Notes: generated from the sequence alone by a model not told the origin. A stretch of DNA of 26,643 nt from Candidatus Sphingobacterium stercoripullorum (GCA_019114715.1 DXEZ01000225.1:1-26643); one strand, 5' to 3'; shown: positions 1 through 8,279, counted from the first letter of the stretch. Program-made: numbers and translations.

Positions 1-1126
1 CTTGTAAGATAACCTCACAATCTAACTGATGATATTCTTGACCTAATCCTATTTCTTTCAGCAGTGTCACGGTTAGCTGCCCACCCAAGTGCTCTCTAAA
101 CTCTTCCAGACCTAGGAGTATGACATTTTCCCCCTCCTTTTTAGTGGTTAAAAGCTCATTATAAATCGGGAGCTTCACCTCTAAAAAAAGATCTAGTACG
201 CCTCTAGCCTCTTCCTCGCTAATATTTCCTATAAAAAAAGAATAGACCGTATCAATGGCAATACCAATGGCAACGGCTTCTCCATGTAAAAGCTCGAAGT
301 TTGTAAGCTGCTCGAGCTTATGGGCGCTCCAATGGCCAAAATCCAGTGGCCTCGACGAACCAAACTCAAAAGGGTCACCACTTCGGATGTGCTGCATGTG
401 TAAATCCGCACAATGATAAATCAGCTCTTGCATAGCCGGTGAGTTTCTTTTGGTCGCAATATCAGAAGCATTGCTTTTTATAAACTCGTAAAAACTCTTA
501 TCCTTGATTAGTGCCACCTTTACAGCTTCGGATATTCCCGACAGCCAGTTTCTATCATCTAAAGTGTCTAAGAAATCCCTGTCATTAAATACTGCTACGG
601 GTGGTGTGAAAGACCCTAAGAAATTCTTCTTTCCTTTAAAGTTAACGCCATTTTTGACGCCTATCCCTGAATCGTTTTGTGATAAAACAGTGGTTGGAAT
701 TCGAATATGCCGAACTCCTCTATGGGATATTGCAGCCACATAGCCAACCATATCCAGTAAGGCTCCGCCTCCAATGGCAACGATAAATGAGTGACGATCT
801 ATACCGTAGTCATCAACCATAGCCACCAACTGCTCAACCAGCATAGGGTTGTTCTTTACCCCTTCTCCACCTTCAAAAATCACAGGCTCCACAGGCATCT
901 CAACGTTAGCTATACTTTCAACATAACTAGAGATCGCACTAGTTAAGCCCGGATGCGCATCACTTACGCCTTTATCAATAACAAATAAGAGCTTCGCAGA
1001 GGCTGCTTGATCCGTATGAAGGTCGATAAACTCTGCAAATTCAGCGTTTTCTAAAGAAAAAATATTTCTCGTAAAGTATACAGGATATGTAAATCTAACC
1101 TGAAAATCTTGATATAATGTTTTCAT
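1..1126 (-). CDS. eboD: EboD, divergent 3-dehydroquinate synthase-like sugar-phosphate cyclase (3' end cut by window edge)
   Basis: The reading frame is open from an ATG at 1124-1126 to the window edge, giving 375 codons with no stop. It belongs to the AroB/sugar-phosphate cyclase fold: the NAD-site GGGALLD lies at residues 119-125, and the PTTVLSQNDSGIGVKNGVN segment at about 144-162 contains Lys158. The expected zinc ligands are all present: Glu200 (in SEAVK), His265 (in FGHWSAH) and His281 (in LHGEAVAIG), with His269 matching the catalytic His. It therefore looks catalytically competent, but the RPLDFGHWSAHKLEQ stretch differs from the LNLGHTFGHAIE of housekeeping AroB. Together with the neighbours eboC, eboB and eboA this identifies the Ebo-cluster member EboD. 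The start lies 5 bp after the eboC stop, so translation is probably coupled. The true substrate and product are unknown; a shikimate-pathway role is unlikely. Only the last residues should be missing, judging by the usual family length of about 390. Confidence 0.88.
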   Translation of the reverse strand, partial: MKTLYQDFQVRFTYPVYFTRNIFSLENAEFAEFIDLHTDQAASAKLLFVIDKGVSDAHPGLTSAISSYVESIANVEMPVEPVIFEGGEGVKNNPMLVEQLVAMVDDYGIDRHSFIVAIGGGALLDMVGYVAAISHRGVRHIRIPTTVLSQNDSGIGVKNGVNFKGKKNFLGSFTPPVAVFNDRDFLDTLDDRNWLSGISEAVKVALIKDKSFYEFIKSNASDIATKRNSPAMQELIYHCADLHMQHIRSGDPFEFGSSRPLDFGHWSAHKLEQLTNFELLHGEAVAIGIAIDTVYSFFIGNISEEEARGVLDLFLEVKLPIYNELLTTKKEGENVILLGLEEFREHLGGQLTVTLLKEIGLGQEYHQLDCEVILQ

Positions 1127-1131
1127 ATTTA

Positions 1132-2001
1132 TTATGTAACAGCGAAGCGTTTACCTAGCCATAAACAAACCGGCAACAATAGAACAATGAATGAGGCTAA
1201 CATAAAAAATCCAGCTAAAGAAACCCATGCTGCATTCATCCAAATTAGGCCCAATACGCCCGCTTTAACTGCCTTTTTTATTAAGGGTGGCTCTGGGCTT
1301 TTCAATGCTTTTAAAAGGGGACTAAAAATCATGACTGCAAAAGCTAAAATGAAAAGCCCCGATAAAACCTGCCCGTAAATATAAGCTAAATAGGATATTA
1401 CCCCAATAATTAACAAATAGAGCAACCCTGATAACCGCAATGCATTTCTATTGTTTCCATAAACTTCTCCCTGACTGATGTGCGTAACGGCAGCTATATA
1501 AACTACTGGCACAAAAAACAAGTAGCTCACCGGAAAATATAGGCTCGCTAGCATGCTCATCCCTAGCAGTAAGTTCAACCCCCTGCAGCACCCCATTACT
1601 ACGGGGCCTAAAAAAGTATGGTGCTTGGCCCATTTGTCATAAACTAAACAAGCCCCAGCAATGGCAATTGCTAGAATTACCGATAAGCTACTAACAATTG
1701 CGCTAAGTGCAATACCGGCTGCAAATAAAGAAATGCCAAATATCGTAGCACTTTTCAGGCTGATGATGCCTCTAGGAAGCAATCTTTCTGGCCGCTCAAC
1801 CTTATCGAGCTCCAAGTCAAAAATATCGTTAAAAACAATCCCCCCAGCATAAAGGCACATGCTTGCTAGGATTAAAAAAATCACCTGCATATTTACATTT
1901 TCAGCACCTGCCAGCAGTAAGGCAAGAGCATAACCTGCTAACACATCGGTAAGCGCTGTAAGCACATTAGCGGGTCTTATTAACTGTAAATAATTTCTCA
2001 T
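1132..2001 (-). CDS. eboC: EboC, UbiA-like membrane prenyltransferase
   Basis: A 289-residue, very hydrophobic protein with about eight to nine predicted membrane segments, of the UbiA intramembrane prenyltransferase superfamily. The first Asp-rich motif NDIFDLELD is at residues 58-66, followed by a basic stretch ending in RPERLLPRG, typical of UbiA enzymes that bind a prenyl diphosphate through Mg2+. The second motif is reduced to YDKWAKHH at about 121-128, which resembles EboC and related proteins rather than the classic double-Asp form. The length is normal for the family. It lies 9 bp after eboB and 5 bp before eboD, in one operon. By analogy with other Ebo clusters it is named a UbiA-like EboC protein; whether it prenylates a cyclitol-like product of EboD or something else is not known and would be inference. 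Confidence 0.9.
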   Translation of the reverse strand: MRNYLQLIRPANVLTALTDVLAGYALALLLAGAENVNMQVIFLILASMCLYAGGIVFNDIFDLELDKVERPERLLPRGIISLKSATIFGISLFAAGIALSAIVSSLSVILAIAIAGACLVYDKWAKHHTFLGPVVMGCCRGLNLLLGMSMLASLYFPVSYLFFVPVVYIAAVTHISQGEVYGNNRNALRLSGLLYLLIIGVISYLAYIYGQVLSGLFILAFAVMIFSPLLKALKSPEPPLIKKAVKAGVLGLIWMNAAWVSLAGFFMLASFIVLLLPVCLWLGKRFAVT

Positions 2002-2010
2002 TCAGACTTC

Positions 2011-2991
2011 CTATCGAATTATAATAGATTCTGTATTTCGTTTTGGCTGCTGCCCGCCACGAAGCACCGTATTGCCTTCAAATTTTTCTTCGGCATCTAT
2101 TTTCAGGGGCTCATTTAGCACATCTACGCTCAGCTGACCGGTTACCGAGAAGGCTTCCACAGCATTGTAAAATGTTACGCGCTCGACTTCTTTCTTATCG
2201 ATGCCCATTTTCAGCATTAGAGCCGCTGTTTTGGGGACAGCTAGAGGGTCACTAATACCCCAATCTGCTGCAGAGTTTACCATAATACGCTCTGAACCAT
2301 ACTTCTTAACTACTTCAACCATTCTTTCATTCCCCATCTTTGTAAATGGGTAAATAGTAAAGGCAGCCCAAAATCCTCTTTCTAACACTTCCTCCACTGT
2401 TTCCTCGGTATTGTGATCTATAATGACTCTAGAAGGATCTAATCCATGTTCCAATGCAATATCCATGCTCTTGGTGGTCCCTCGCTTTTTATCTCTATGT
2501 GGGGTATGCACTTGAACGGGCAGGTTGGCCTCTTTTGCCAATTCCAGCTGCAATCTGTAATACTTTTCTTCTAGCGCTGTTTGATCATCAAAACCTATCT
2601 CACCAATTCCCAGTACACCGTCTTTATAAATGTAATGCGGCAGGAGCTCCATCACCTGCTCAGCGAGCTTTTCATTGTTCGCCTCCCTAGAGTTTAGCCC
2701 CATAGTGCAATAATGACGTATACCAAATTGAGAAGACCTGAATCTTTCCCAACCTATAAGGCTACTGTAATAATCTTTAAAAGTATCAATTCCGGTACGA
2801 GGCTGGCCTACCCAAAAGGCTGGTTCTATCAACCCAATAATCCCCGCCTCTTGCATGGCCTGGTAATCATCCGTTGTCCTTGATACCATATGAATATGGG
2901 GATCAAAAAAACGCATCCCTTTAATCTCTTTTAAATCCAAGGACAATGGTGTACCCATTGATTCTGGAGTTCTATTTATTCCCGTACACAT
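2011..2991 (-). CDS. eboB: EboB, TatD-family metal-dependent hydrolase
   Basis: A 326-residue TIM-barrel protein of the TatD/amidohydrolase superfamily. The metal ligands can be picked out in order: the HxH pair His32/His34 (in FFDPHIHMVSRTTDDY), Glu131 (in GEIGFDD), His162 (in VHTPH), His193 (in IDHNTE) and Asp243 (in SAADWG). The DPHIHMVSRTTDDY stretch is typical of the Ebo-cluster TatD proteins rather than of TatD nucleases. The called ATG lies 3 bp after the eboA stop; internal ATGs at codons 12 and 26 are also possible, and because the first 26 residues precede the barrel the exact start is uncertain. The reaction catalysed is unknown. It probably acts in the cytosol, as no signal peptide is present. 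Confidence 0.9.
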   Translation of the reverse strand: MCTGINRTPESMGTPLSLDLKEIKGMRFFDPHIHMVSRTTDDYQAMQEAGIIGLIEPAFWVGQPRTGIDTFKDYYSSLIGWERFRSSQFGIRHYCTMGLNSREANNEKLAEQVMELLPHYIYKDGVLGIGEIGFDDQTALEEKYYRLQLELAKEANLPVQVHTPHRDKKRGTTKSMDIALEHGLDPSRVIIDHNTEETVEEVLERGFWAAFTIYPFTKMGNERMVEVVKKYGSERIMVNSAADWGISDPLAVPKTAALMLKMGIDKKEVERVTFYNAVEAFSVTGQLSVDVLNEPLKIDAEEKFEGNTVLRGGQQPKRNTESIIIR

Positions 2992-2994
2992 TTC

Positions 2995-3855
2995 TTATTT
3001 ATTTTTATATTTCAAAATACTTTCCATAGTTATTGGTTGAGCTATTGCCTCTTTTTCTCGGATAAAGAGGTCGTCTACCTTATCTTCTGGTAAATCTATA
3101 ATCGCGAATAAAGCGCAAAGTTTCTCCAGTTCACTCGTATATTCCTCAAAAGTTTCTTTTAATACCTCTAATAACTTCTCATTCATTCTGCTGGCTACAA
3201 ACACCCATAAAAATGGGTTAATAGCTCTTTTAGCAGCATACCTCTCATAGATATAATCTTCTACAGCATGGGCTAGTGAGTCGTCCATTCGATCTTCCCA
3301 TCGGTAGATCTTCAGGATATCCTTTTGCGTAAAAAAGCTCTTTAGTATCAACTGATTCCATGCATTTTGATTCAGATGTACAAAAGGGTATTTATTATTT
3401 AGCGCCACTGCATCCTGCACGCCTTCAATGTTATTTCGAATCCCTTCAGAACACCTCTCCTTCCAGGATTCCGCGTAATGCAATATAGGTAAAGCGGAAT
3501 ACAGGGCAATAAGCTCTTGCATGTCCCCGTATTGAAACAAGTCCTCTATAAAAGAGACATAAGCTTCCTTTCCTATATCTTTTGAAATTAGGGAGATTAG
3601 CCACACGCGAATGAGCCTACTTAAATCCCAATCCTCAACAATTAGATTGCTCTCTTGATTTTCAGCAATACTTACGCGTTTCACTTGATAAACGTGAGGA
3701 ATATGCCTATTAATAGTTGAAAAAAGACGAATAAAATGTCTTTTATAGTCATTCTTAATGTCACTTTCCCAAGAAGAGAGTAGCTCTTGCTCTTTAGTTT
3801 CTAGGTTTAGCAAAATTTCATTTTTCAATCGATTGGGTTCCATATTTGAGCTCAT
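2995..3855 (-). CDS. eboA: EboA, Ebo-cluster 'metabolite traffic' protein
   Basis: A 286-residue soluble protein, mostly alpha-helical, without signal peptide, membrane segment or recognisable catalytic motif. I recognise the EboA family from its central core: a conserved tryptophan-rich DWDLSRLIRVWL segment, then a YGDMQELIALYSALP stretch followed by a helical region ending NAWNQLILK. The C-terminal third contains the ERYAAKRAINPFLWVFVA stretch. Identity is reinforced by the strict order eboA-eboB-eboC-eboD with gaps of 3, 9 and 5 bp. The start ATG lies 3 bp after the stop of the upstream TMEM220-like gene. EboA has no established biochemical activity; the cluster has been linked in cyanobacteria to export of a scytonemin precursor to the periplasm. 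A role as scaffold or accessory protein is only inference. Confidence 0.85.
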   Translation of the reverse strand: MSSNMEPNRLKNEILLNLETKEQELLSSWESDIKNDYKRHFIRLFSTINRHIPHVYQVKRVSIAENQESNLIVEDWDLSRLIRVWLISLISKDIGKEAYVSFIEDLFQYGDMQELIALYSALPILHYAESWKERCSEGIRNNIEGVQDAVALNNKYPFVHLNQNAWNQLILKSFFTQKDILKIYRWEDRMDDSLAHAVEDYIYERYAAKRAINPFLWVFVASRMNEKLLEVLKETFEEYTSELEKLCALFAIIDLPEDKVDDLFIREKEAIAQPITMESILKYKNK

Positions 3856-3858
3856 ATT

Positions 3859-4221
3859 TTATAAAAAACAATTTATTAACATCACTGCAATTACAATCAA
3901 AAGACCGAAAAACTCTCTAGCTAGCTCAATGTATGGCTTGGTTGCTTGCATACTTTGCACTAAACTGGGTGAATTATATTTCCCTATCCATTCCAAGACC
4001 CCATCTTTGGTGAAGAAAATCTTTAACGCATATAGGCCATACACTACAATAACAATCAGATAGAGCCAAGTAAATTCAATCTTAAAGACAGCCAATCCAC
4101 ATAAAGCAGCAGGTATTAAGTATATAGGTACCCATAACCAAGAATCGTCGTCATTCAGGTTTAGATAAGCAAAAACGATAAAGCTAAGCGTAAAGAATAT
4201 ATTAAATATGTCTAACCACAT
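3859..4221 (-). CDS. TMEM220-family small membrane protein, first gene of the ebo operon
   Basis: A 120-residue protein with about four hydrophobic segments: residues 4-20, 29-47, 50-69 and 103-119. The pattern NLNDDDSWLWVPIY at 21-34, directly after the first helix, and the terminal EL-AREFFGLLI at 99-109 match the transmembrane 220 family, in which NDPDPxxWxPIY and a conserved Glu-Phe-Gly near the last helix are hallmarks. TMEM220 proteins occur in bacteria and animals and have no assigned molecular function. The stop codon lies 3 bp before the eboA start, so it is almost certainly co-transcribed with the Ebo genes and is the first gene of that tight run. An 81-bp gap separates it from the upstream ABC exporter. 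The family call rests on motif recognition by eye. Confidence 0.72.
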   Translation of the reverse strand: MWLDIFNIFFTLSFIVFAYLNLNDDDSWLWVPIYLIPAALCGLAVFKIEFTWLYLIVIVVYGLYALKIFFTKDGVLEWIGKYNSPSLVQSMQATKPYIELAREFFGLLIVIAVMLINCFL

Positions 4222-4302
4222 CTTTAGTCTATTGAATGTTAAATTTAAAAATATTTATCCTGTAGGCAAAGTATGCTTTTGTCATTATCAGAATTGTTAC
4301 TA

Positions 4303-6123
4303 TTACCCTGCAAATTGTTGCATTTCAATGAGCTTTTTATATAGCCCTTCTTGCGCAGACAGGCTGCCGTGTGTTCCTATTTGAACAATTTCTCCTTTAT
4401 CAAGCACAACTATTTTATCAGCATTTTGAATTGTACTCAACCTATGCGCAATCACTAGGGTAGTCCTATTTTGCATCAAACGATATAAAGAGTCCTGAAC
4501 TAGCTTTTCACTTTCTGTATCCAAAGCAGATGTAGCCTCATCCAATAAGAGAATTGGCGGGTTTTTTAATACTGCTCTAGCGATACATACACGCTGACGC
4601 TGTCCACCCGAAAGCTTTGCCCCTCTATCTCCGATATTAGTATGATAACCTTCTGGCATCTCATCTATAAACTCATGTGCATTGGCAATTTTTGCTGCCT
4701 CTTGCACCTCTTGGAGCATAGTCTCTGGATGTGCAAATGCAATATTATTAAATATAGAGTCATTAAACAAAATTGATTCTTGATTAACAAGACCAATATG
4801 ACTACGAAGTTCATCCTGTGATAGTTGGCGTACATCGATTCCGTCAAACAAAACTTCCCCACCAGTAACATCCATAAACCTGGGAATCAGGTCCATCAAG
4901 GTAGACTTCCCCGCTCCTGAAGGCCCAACTAAAGCTACAGTTTCCCCTTTTTTAATTTCTAAGTTCACATCCTTTAAAACAGGCGTACTTTCATAAGAAA
5001 AGCTCACATTTCTAAGGCATATAGATTCTTTAAACTCGCCAATTGTTTGCGGCTTCTCTGGATCGTTGACTTCACTTTTTTGGTCCATGAGTGATAATAC
5101 ACGTTCACCTGCGGCTAATCCGTTATGAATATTACTAAATGATTCCGTTAATGCCTTCGCTGGACGCATAACTTGGGAGAATATAGCAATATAGGCTATA
5201 AAGTCTGCTGCTTCTAAATCTCCCTGGCCGCTCAGCACAAGGTGTCCACCATATAAAAGAATTAATGCGACCATAATCACACCCAAAAGTTCCGATACGG
5301 GGGAGCCAGCCTGTTGCCTTCTGGCCATTTTTCGCATAATCTCTGAATACCGCTCATTCTCTTTGGTGAACTTATTCACCACGAACCTTGTGGCATTAAA
5401 TGCTTTTATTATCCGCACTCCCGTCAGAGCTTCATCTAAATAAGTGATCATATTCGCATAGCTCTCCTGCCCTTCTTTAGCTTGCTGCTTTAAGCTTTTA
5501 ACAATTCTCGAGATAGCATAAGCGGATACTGGGATAACTAGTACAGAAAATATGGTTAGCTTGTAAGAAATGATAAACAGCATCACAATATAGGCTATTA
5601 GCTGAAGAGGCTCTTTAAATGCTACCTGCAAAGTTGCAGTAACAGAGAATTGTACTACTTGTACATCCGATGCTATTTTCGATATAATATCACCTTTCCT
5701 TTGTCCACTGAAATACCCTAAATGCAACCCCATAACATTTTCAAAAACCTTTTTTCTAAGATTTAGCAAAGTGTGTATCCGTAAATTCTCCATAATACGT
5801 TGAGAAAGGTATCGGAATAGGTTACTAATGAATACAGAGATAACAATAGCAATACAAACATAGACGAGTGCATTGTAAGCTCCAAAGAGATCATATGCTT
5901 GATTCGCATAGTAATTAAAATAGCCTAATAAGTCCATAGAGTTATCGGGCTTGACATCCATTACTTCTTGCTCTCCAGTATTAAACAAGGTGTGCAATAG
6001 CGGCGCTAATAAGGCTAGGTTAAGGGTGCTGAAAATTACCCCTATCAGCGTACAGATAATATATGGTATCGCGTATTTTTCAATGGGCTTTGCAAAAGAA
6101 AGCAATCTAAAGTAAGTCCTCAT
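4303..6123 (-). CDS. MsbA-like ABC exporter, fused membrane and ATPase domains
   Basis: A 606-residue half-transporter of the lipid/multidrug exporter type. Residues 1-330 form the six-helix membrane domain, including the coupling region around KGDIISKI (143-150). The ATPase domain follows: Walker A GPSGAGKST (400-408), Q-loop Gln448, signature LSGGQ (504-508), Walker B ILLLDEA (524-530) and switch His560. All catalytic residues are intact, so two copies should form an active exporter in the inner membrane. It may be the lipid A flippase MsbA or an exporter of another amphipathic compound; sequence alone does not decide. It lies 81 bp upstream of the TMEM220-ebo operon on the same strand, and a good -7 box of its own lies 31 bp before its start. 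Confidence 0.93.
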   Translation of the reverse strand: MRTYFRLLSFAKPIEKYAIPYIICTLIGVIFSTLNLALLAPLLHTLFNTGEQEVMDVKPDNSMDLLGYFNYYANQAYDLFGAYNALVYVCIAIVISVFISNLFRYLSQRIMENLRIHTLLNLRKKVFENVMGLHLGYFSGQRKGDIISKIASDVQVVQFSVTATLQVAFKEPLQLIAYIVMLFIISYKLTIFSVLVIPVSAYAISRIVKSLKQQAKEGQESYANMITYLDEALTGVRIIKAFNATRFVVNKFTKENERYSEIMRKMARRQQAGSPVSELLGVIMVALILLYGGHLVLSGQGDLEAADFIAYIAIFSQVMRPAKALTESFSNIHNGLAAGERVLSLMDQKSEVNDPEKPQTIGEFKESICLRNVSFSYESTPVLKDVNLEIKKGETVALVGPSGAGKSTLMDLIPRFMDVTGGEVLFDGIDVRQLSQDELRSHIGLVNQESILFNDSIFNNIAFAHPETMLQEVQEAAKIANAHEFIDEMPEGYHTNIGDRGAKLSGGQRQRVCIARAVLKNPPILLLDEATSALDTESEKLVQDSLYRLMQNRTTLVIAHRLSTIQNADKIVVLDKGEIVQIGTHGSLSAQEGLYKKLIEMQQFAG

Positions 6124-6154
6124 AAAGAGCGTTTTCTATAATTTTTTGTACTAT

Positions 6155-6162
6155 CAAACATA
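6155..6162 (-). promoter_or_regulatory. Candidate -7 box (TATGTTTG) of the ABC exporter gene
   Basis: On the minus strand this octamer matches the Bacteroidota -7 consensus TAnnTTTG exactly. It would place the transcript start roughly 25 nt before the exporter ATG at 6123. No good TTTG is seen at the expected -33 distance. It lies in the 73-bp gap after the aldo/keto reductase gene, so the exporter can probably be transcribed independently of the genes upstream. Confidence 0.5.
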
Positions 6163-6196
6163 ATTTTTATCTCTATAATTTAACAGTGTATTCAAT

Positions 6197-7111
6197 TTAT
6201 TCGCGATGTTCTGTATAAAAAATCGGAGGCAATAAATTTCCAAATAACTGATCGTATTCTTCCCTATTTATAGGTAGCTTAGTATTGTGTGCTTCCAATA
6301 ATTCATCGAGTTGCTTCATGCTACTGGGCGCTGCCAGTAAGCTGGTAATAGCTTCGTTGGATCGCACGAAATCCCAAACCACGTGTAAAGGAGTCACCTG
6401 GTACTCCTGAGCCACCTCCCGCACTTTATTCCTCAACTGCTCAATTTGAAAAGCATTGTAACCTAAATAACTTTTTAACGGCTTTTTAAGTAGTAACCCT
6501 TGGGCAAGAACGCCGCGAGATATTACGCCCACTTGATTAACTGCTATGGTATCTAATATTTCCTCTGGCCTACGATCCAGCAAACTGTATTGCATCATTA
6601 TAGAAGAAATATGGGATCGCTTTAAATAAGCTTTTATCACATTGATTCGGATAGATGATATACCGTAAAAACGAATTTTTCCTTGTTTTTTCAGTCCCTC
6701 AAAAGCCTCAATAATCTCATCTATTGGATCCTCAATCATACCTCCATGGAGCTGATACAAATCTATATAATCCGTGCCGAGGCGCTTCAGCGATTCTTCA
6801 ACGTGCTTTATAATATACGGCCCACTTGCCTTCCAATCCCAACCACTACCGTCTGCACGCCACTGATTCCCTACCTTAGTAGCTAGAACAACTTGGTCCC
6901 TTATATTTTGAATTGCTTTACCTATTAATTTCTCGTTCTCACCTTTTTCATACAAATCAGCTGTATCCAAAAAATTAACTCCTGCTTCTAAAGCTTTATG
7001 AACAATTTTTGTGGATTCAACGGCATTCTTAGAGAACAAGGACATTGTTCCTAAGCCCAGCGAGGAAACTTCTAGCGTCGATTTACCAAGTGTATTACGA
7101 GTAATTTCCAT
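6197..7111 (-). CDS. Aldo/keto reductase
   Basis: A 304-residue TIM-barrel NAD(P)H-dependent oxidoreductase of the aldo/keto reductase superfamily. The N-terminus has the usual LGKSTLEVSSLGLGTMS entry strand. The catalytic tetrad is complete: Asp49 (FLDTADLY), Tyr54, Lys79 (LATKVG) and His122 (LYQLHG). The middle includes the GLKKQGKIRFYGIS segment common to the YajO/Tas-like group. It should reduce an aldehyde or ketone in the cytosol; the physiological substrate cannot be read from the sequence. Its start lies 13 bp after the stop of the glycosyltransferase gene, so the two are probably co-transcribed and might act on the same sugar-containing product. Confidence 0.9.
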   Translation of the reverse strand: MEITRNTLGKSTLEVSSLGLGTMSLFSKNAVESTKIVHKALEAGVNFLDTADLYEKGENEKLIGKAIQNIRDQVVLATKVGNQWRADGSGWDWKASGPYIIKHVEESLKRLGTDYIDLYQLHGGMIEDPIDEIIEAFEGLKKQGKIRFYGISSIRINVIKAYLKRSHISSIMMQYSLLDRRPEEILDTIAVNQVGVISRGVLAQGLLLKKPLKSYLGYNAFQIEQLRNKVREVAQEYQVTPLHVVWDFVRSNEAITSLLAAPSSMKQLDELLEAHNTKLPINREEYDQLFGNLLPPIFYTEHRE

Positions 7112-7124
7112 GTCTTATAATTAA

Positions 7125-8114
7125 TCAATGATAATTTTCTGAAATAATTTTTTCAATAATTTCCTTTGTATTATTTGGGTAGTCCACCTCCACCATAGTC
7201 TTGCTATATAGCCAAGACTCGATAGCTTGTTCGTATTTTCTTTTTAACCCACCAATAACAGGGACTCCCATTTGTTGTAGTGCAGCAGCATTGAGATGTT
7301 GTTCATATTGATTTTTCATCGGAATGACCAGCAACTTCTTTTTTAAATATAAAGCTTCAGCTGGAGTTTCAAACCCTGCTCCACAAAGTATACCCGAACT
7401 ATTTTCCATGCTCTTAACAAAAGCATGGTTATCTATTGGGTTTATCTTAACGTTTTTGCTGCTATAGGTGTAACGATTGTGCTTACTGTAAACATCCCAT
7501 TGTATATCCTCAAATTTCGAGAGATGCTTAATTAAATGAGCATCATCGTAGGACGGTAAGTATACTGTATAATGATCGTTATCTCTAGGGTCTAGCTCTC
7601 TAATCGCCCTGCGAATAACAGGAGTAAAGATTCTATCGTTATACGTTTTGAAGTGAAATCCATAAGAAACATCGGATGGTGCATAATGCTTCATGATAAA
7701 CTTCCCTAGCATATCGTTTTCCTCCGGCTTTGGACTGGAGGGGTCTAAGGCCGCAATTTGATGACTCAAGCCTATGCACTGCTTCCCTTTAACCGAACAT
7801 GCCCAAGCTGATATGGGTTCAAAATCATTAATTACTAAATCGTAATCCTCGATAGGCAATTGATTCACCTCCTGCATAAACTTTCGCACCGTCGAACTCA
7901 TAAACGTTCTCCAGAGGTCCACACCACCGGACTTCCCAAAAATAAAGCTTAAGCCATGCAGACGGTACTTCACCTCAAAAGGTAAAGTAATATCCGCTTG
8001 AATACCACTTACCAGAACATCCACTTGACCAAATTCCTTTAAAACAGGTACAATATCTAGAGCCCTGCACAGATGACCGTTTCCTGTTCCTTGAACTGCA
8101 TAGAGTATACGCAT
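7125..8114 (-). CDS. Glycosyltransferase of the MJ1255/VC2487 type (MurG-like GT-B fold)
   Basis: A 329-residue protein resembling MurG-like GT-B glycosyltransferases. The N-terminal strand-loop ILYAVQGTGNGHLCRA (residues 3-18) contains the glycine-rich G-T-G-N-G-H turn used in acceptor or phosphate binding. The C-terminal donor-binding segment GILCGAGFETPAEAL (241-255) and the NQYEQHLNAAALQQMG stretch (268-283) match the nucleotide-sugar site. This combination is typical of the TIGR00661-like family, whose substrates are mostly unknown. No signal peptide or membrane helix is seen, so it probably acts on the cytosolic face of the membrane. It is followed after 13 bp by an aldo/keto reductase gene. 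The call of glycosyltransferase is firm; the exact family is recognised by eye. Confidence 0.82.
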   Translation of the reverse strand: MRILYAVQGTGNGHLCRALDIVPVLKEFGQVDVLVSGIQADITLPFEVKYRLHGLSFIFGKSGGVDLWRTFMSSTVRKFMQEVNQLPIEDYDLVINDFEPISAWACSVKGKQCIGLSHQIAALDPSSPKPEENDMLGKFIMKHYAPSDVSYGFHFKTYNDRIFTPVIRRAIRELDPRDNDHYTVYLPSYDDAHLIKHLSKFEDIQWDVYSKHNRYTYSSKNVKINPIDNHAFVKSMENSSGILCGAGFETPAEALYLKKKLLVIPMKNQYEQHLNAAALQQMGVPVIGGLKRKYEQAIESWLYSKTMVEVDYPNNTKEIIEKIISENYH

Positions 8115-8137
8115 AGATAAACTTTAATGGAAAGCTA

Positions 8138-8168
8138 CAAATTTAATTAAAAACACTTAGCTTCCACA
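8138..8168 (-). promoter_or_regulatory. Candidate promoter of the glycosyltransferase-reductase operon
   Basis: Minus-strand TGTG (8168-8165), a 19-bp spacer, then TAAATTTG (8145-8138). This matches the Bacteroidota promoter pattern TTTG-N19-TAnnTTTG at 11 of 12 defined or free positions in the boxes, and predicts a leader of about 17 nt before the ATG at 8114. Confidence 0.5.
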
Positions 8169-8231
8169 TATTTGACCATTTAAATGAAATATTCAAAAAA
8201 TCAACCTCAACAAAGGTAAATACTATTTATG

Positions 8232-8258
8232 AAAAAGGCCGGATTTCTCCAGCCTTTT
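8232..8258 (-). terminator. Rho-independent terminator of icd
   Basis: A hairpin AAAAGGC...GCCTTTT with an inner GGA/TCC pairing and a four-base loop. Read on the minus strand it ends in a run of T residues. It sits 22 bp after the icd stop and well upstream of the glycosyltransferase promoter, so it separates the two transcription units. Confidence 0.75.
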
Positions 8259-8279
8259 AAAGTTACTAACTTCTTACCA

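Noticed and set aside
504..743. Plus-strand open frame of 79 codons
   Set aside because: It lies antisense inside the eboD coding region, whose minus-strand frame carries a full set of active-site motifs; it is a shadow.
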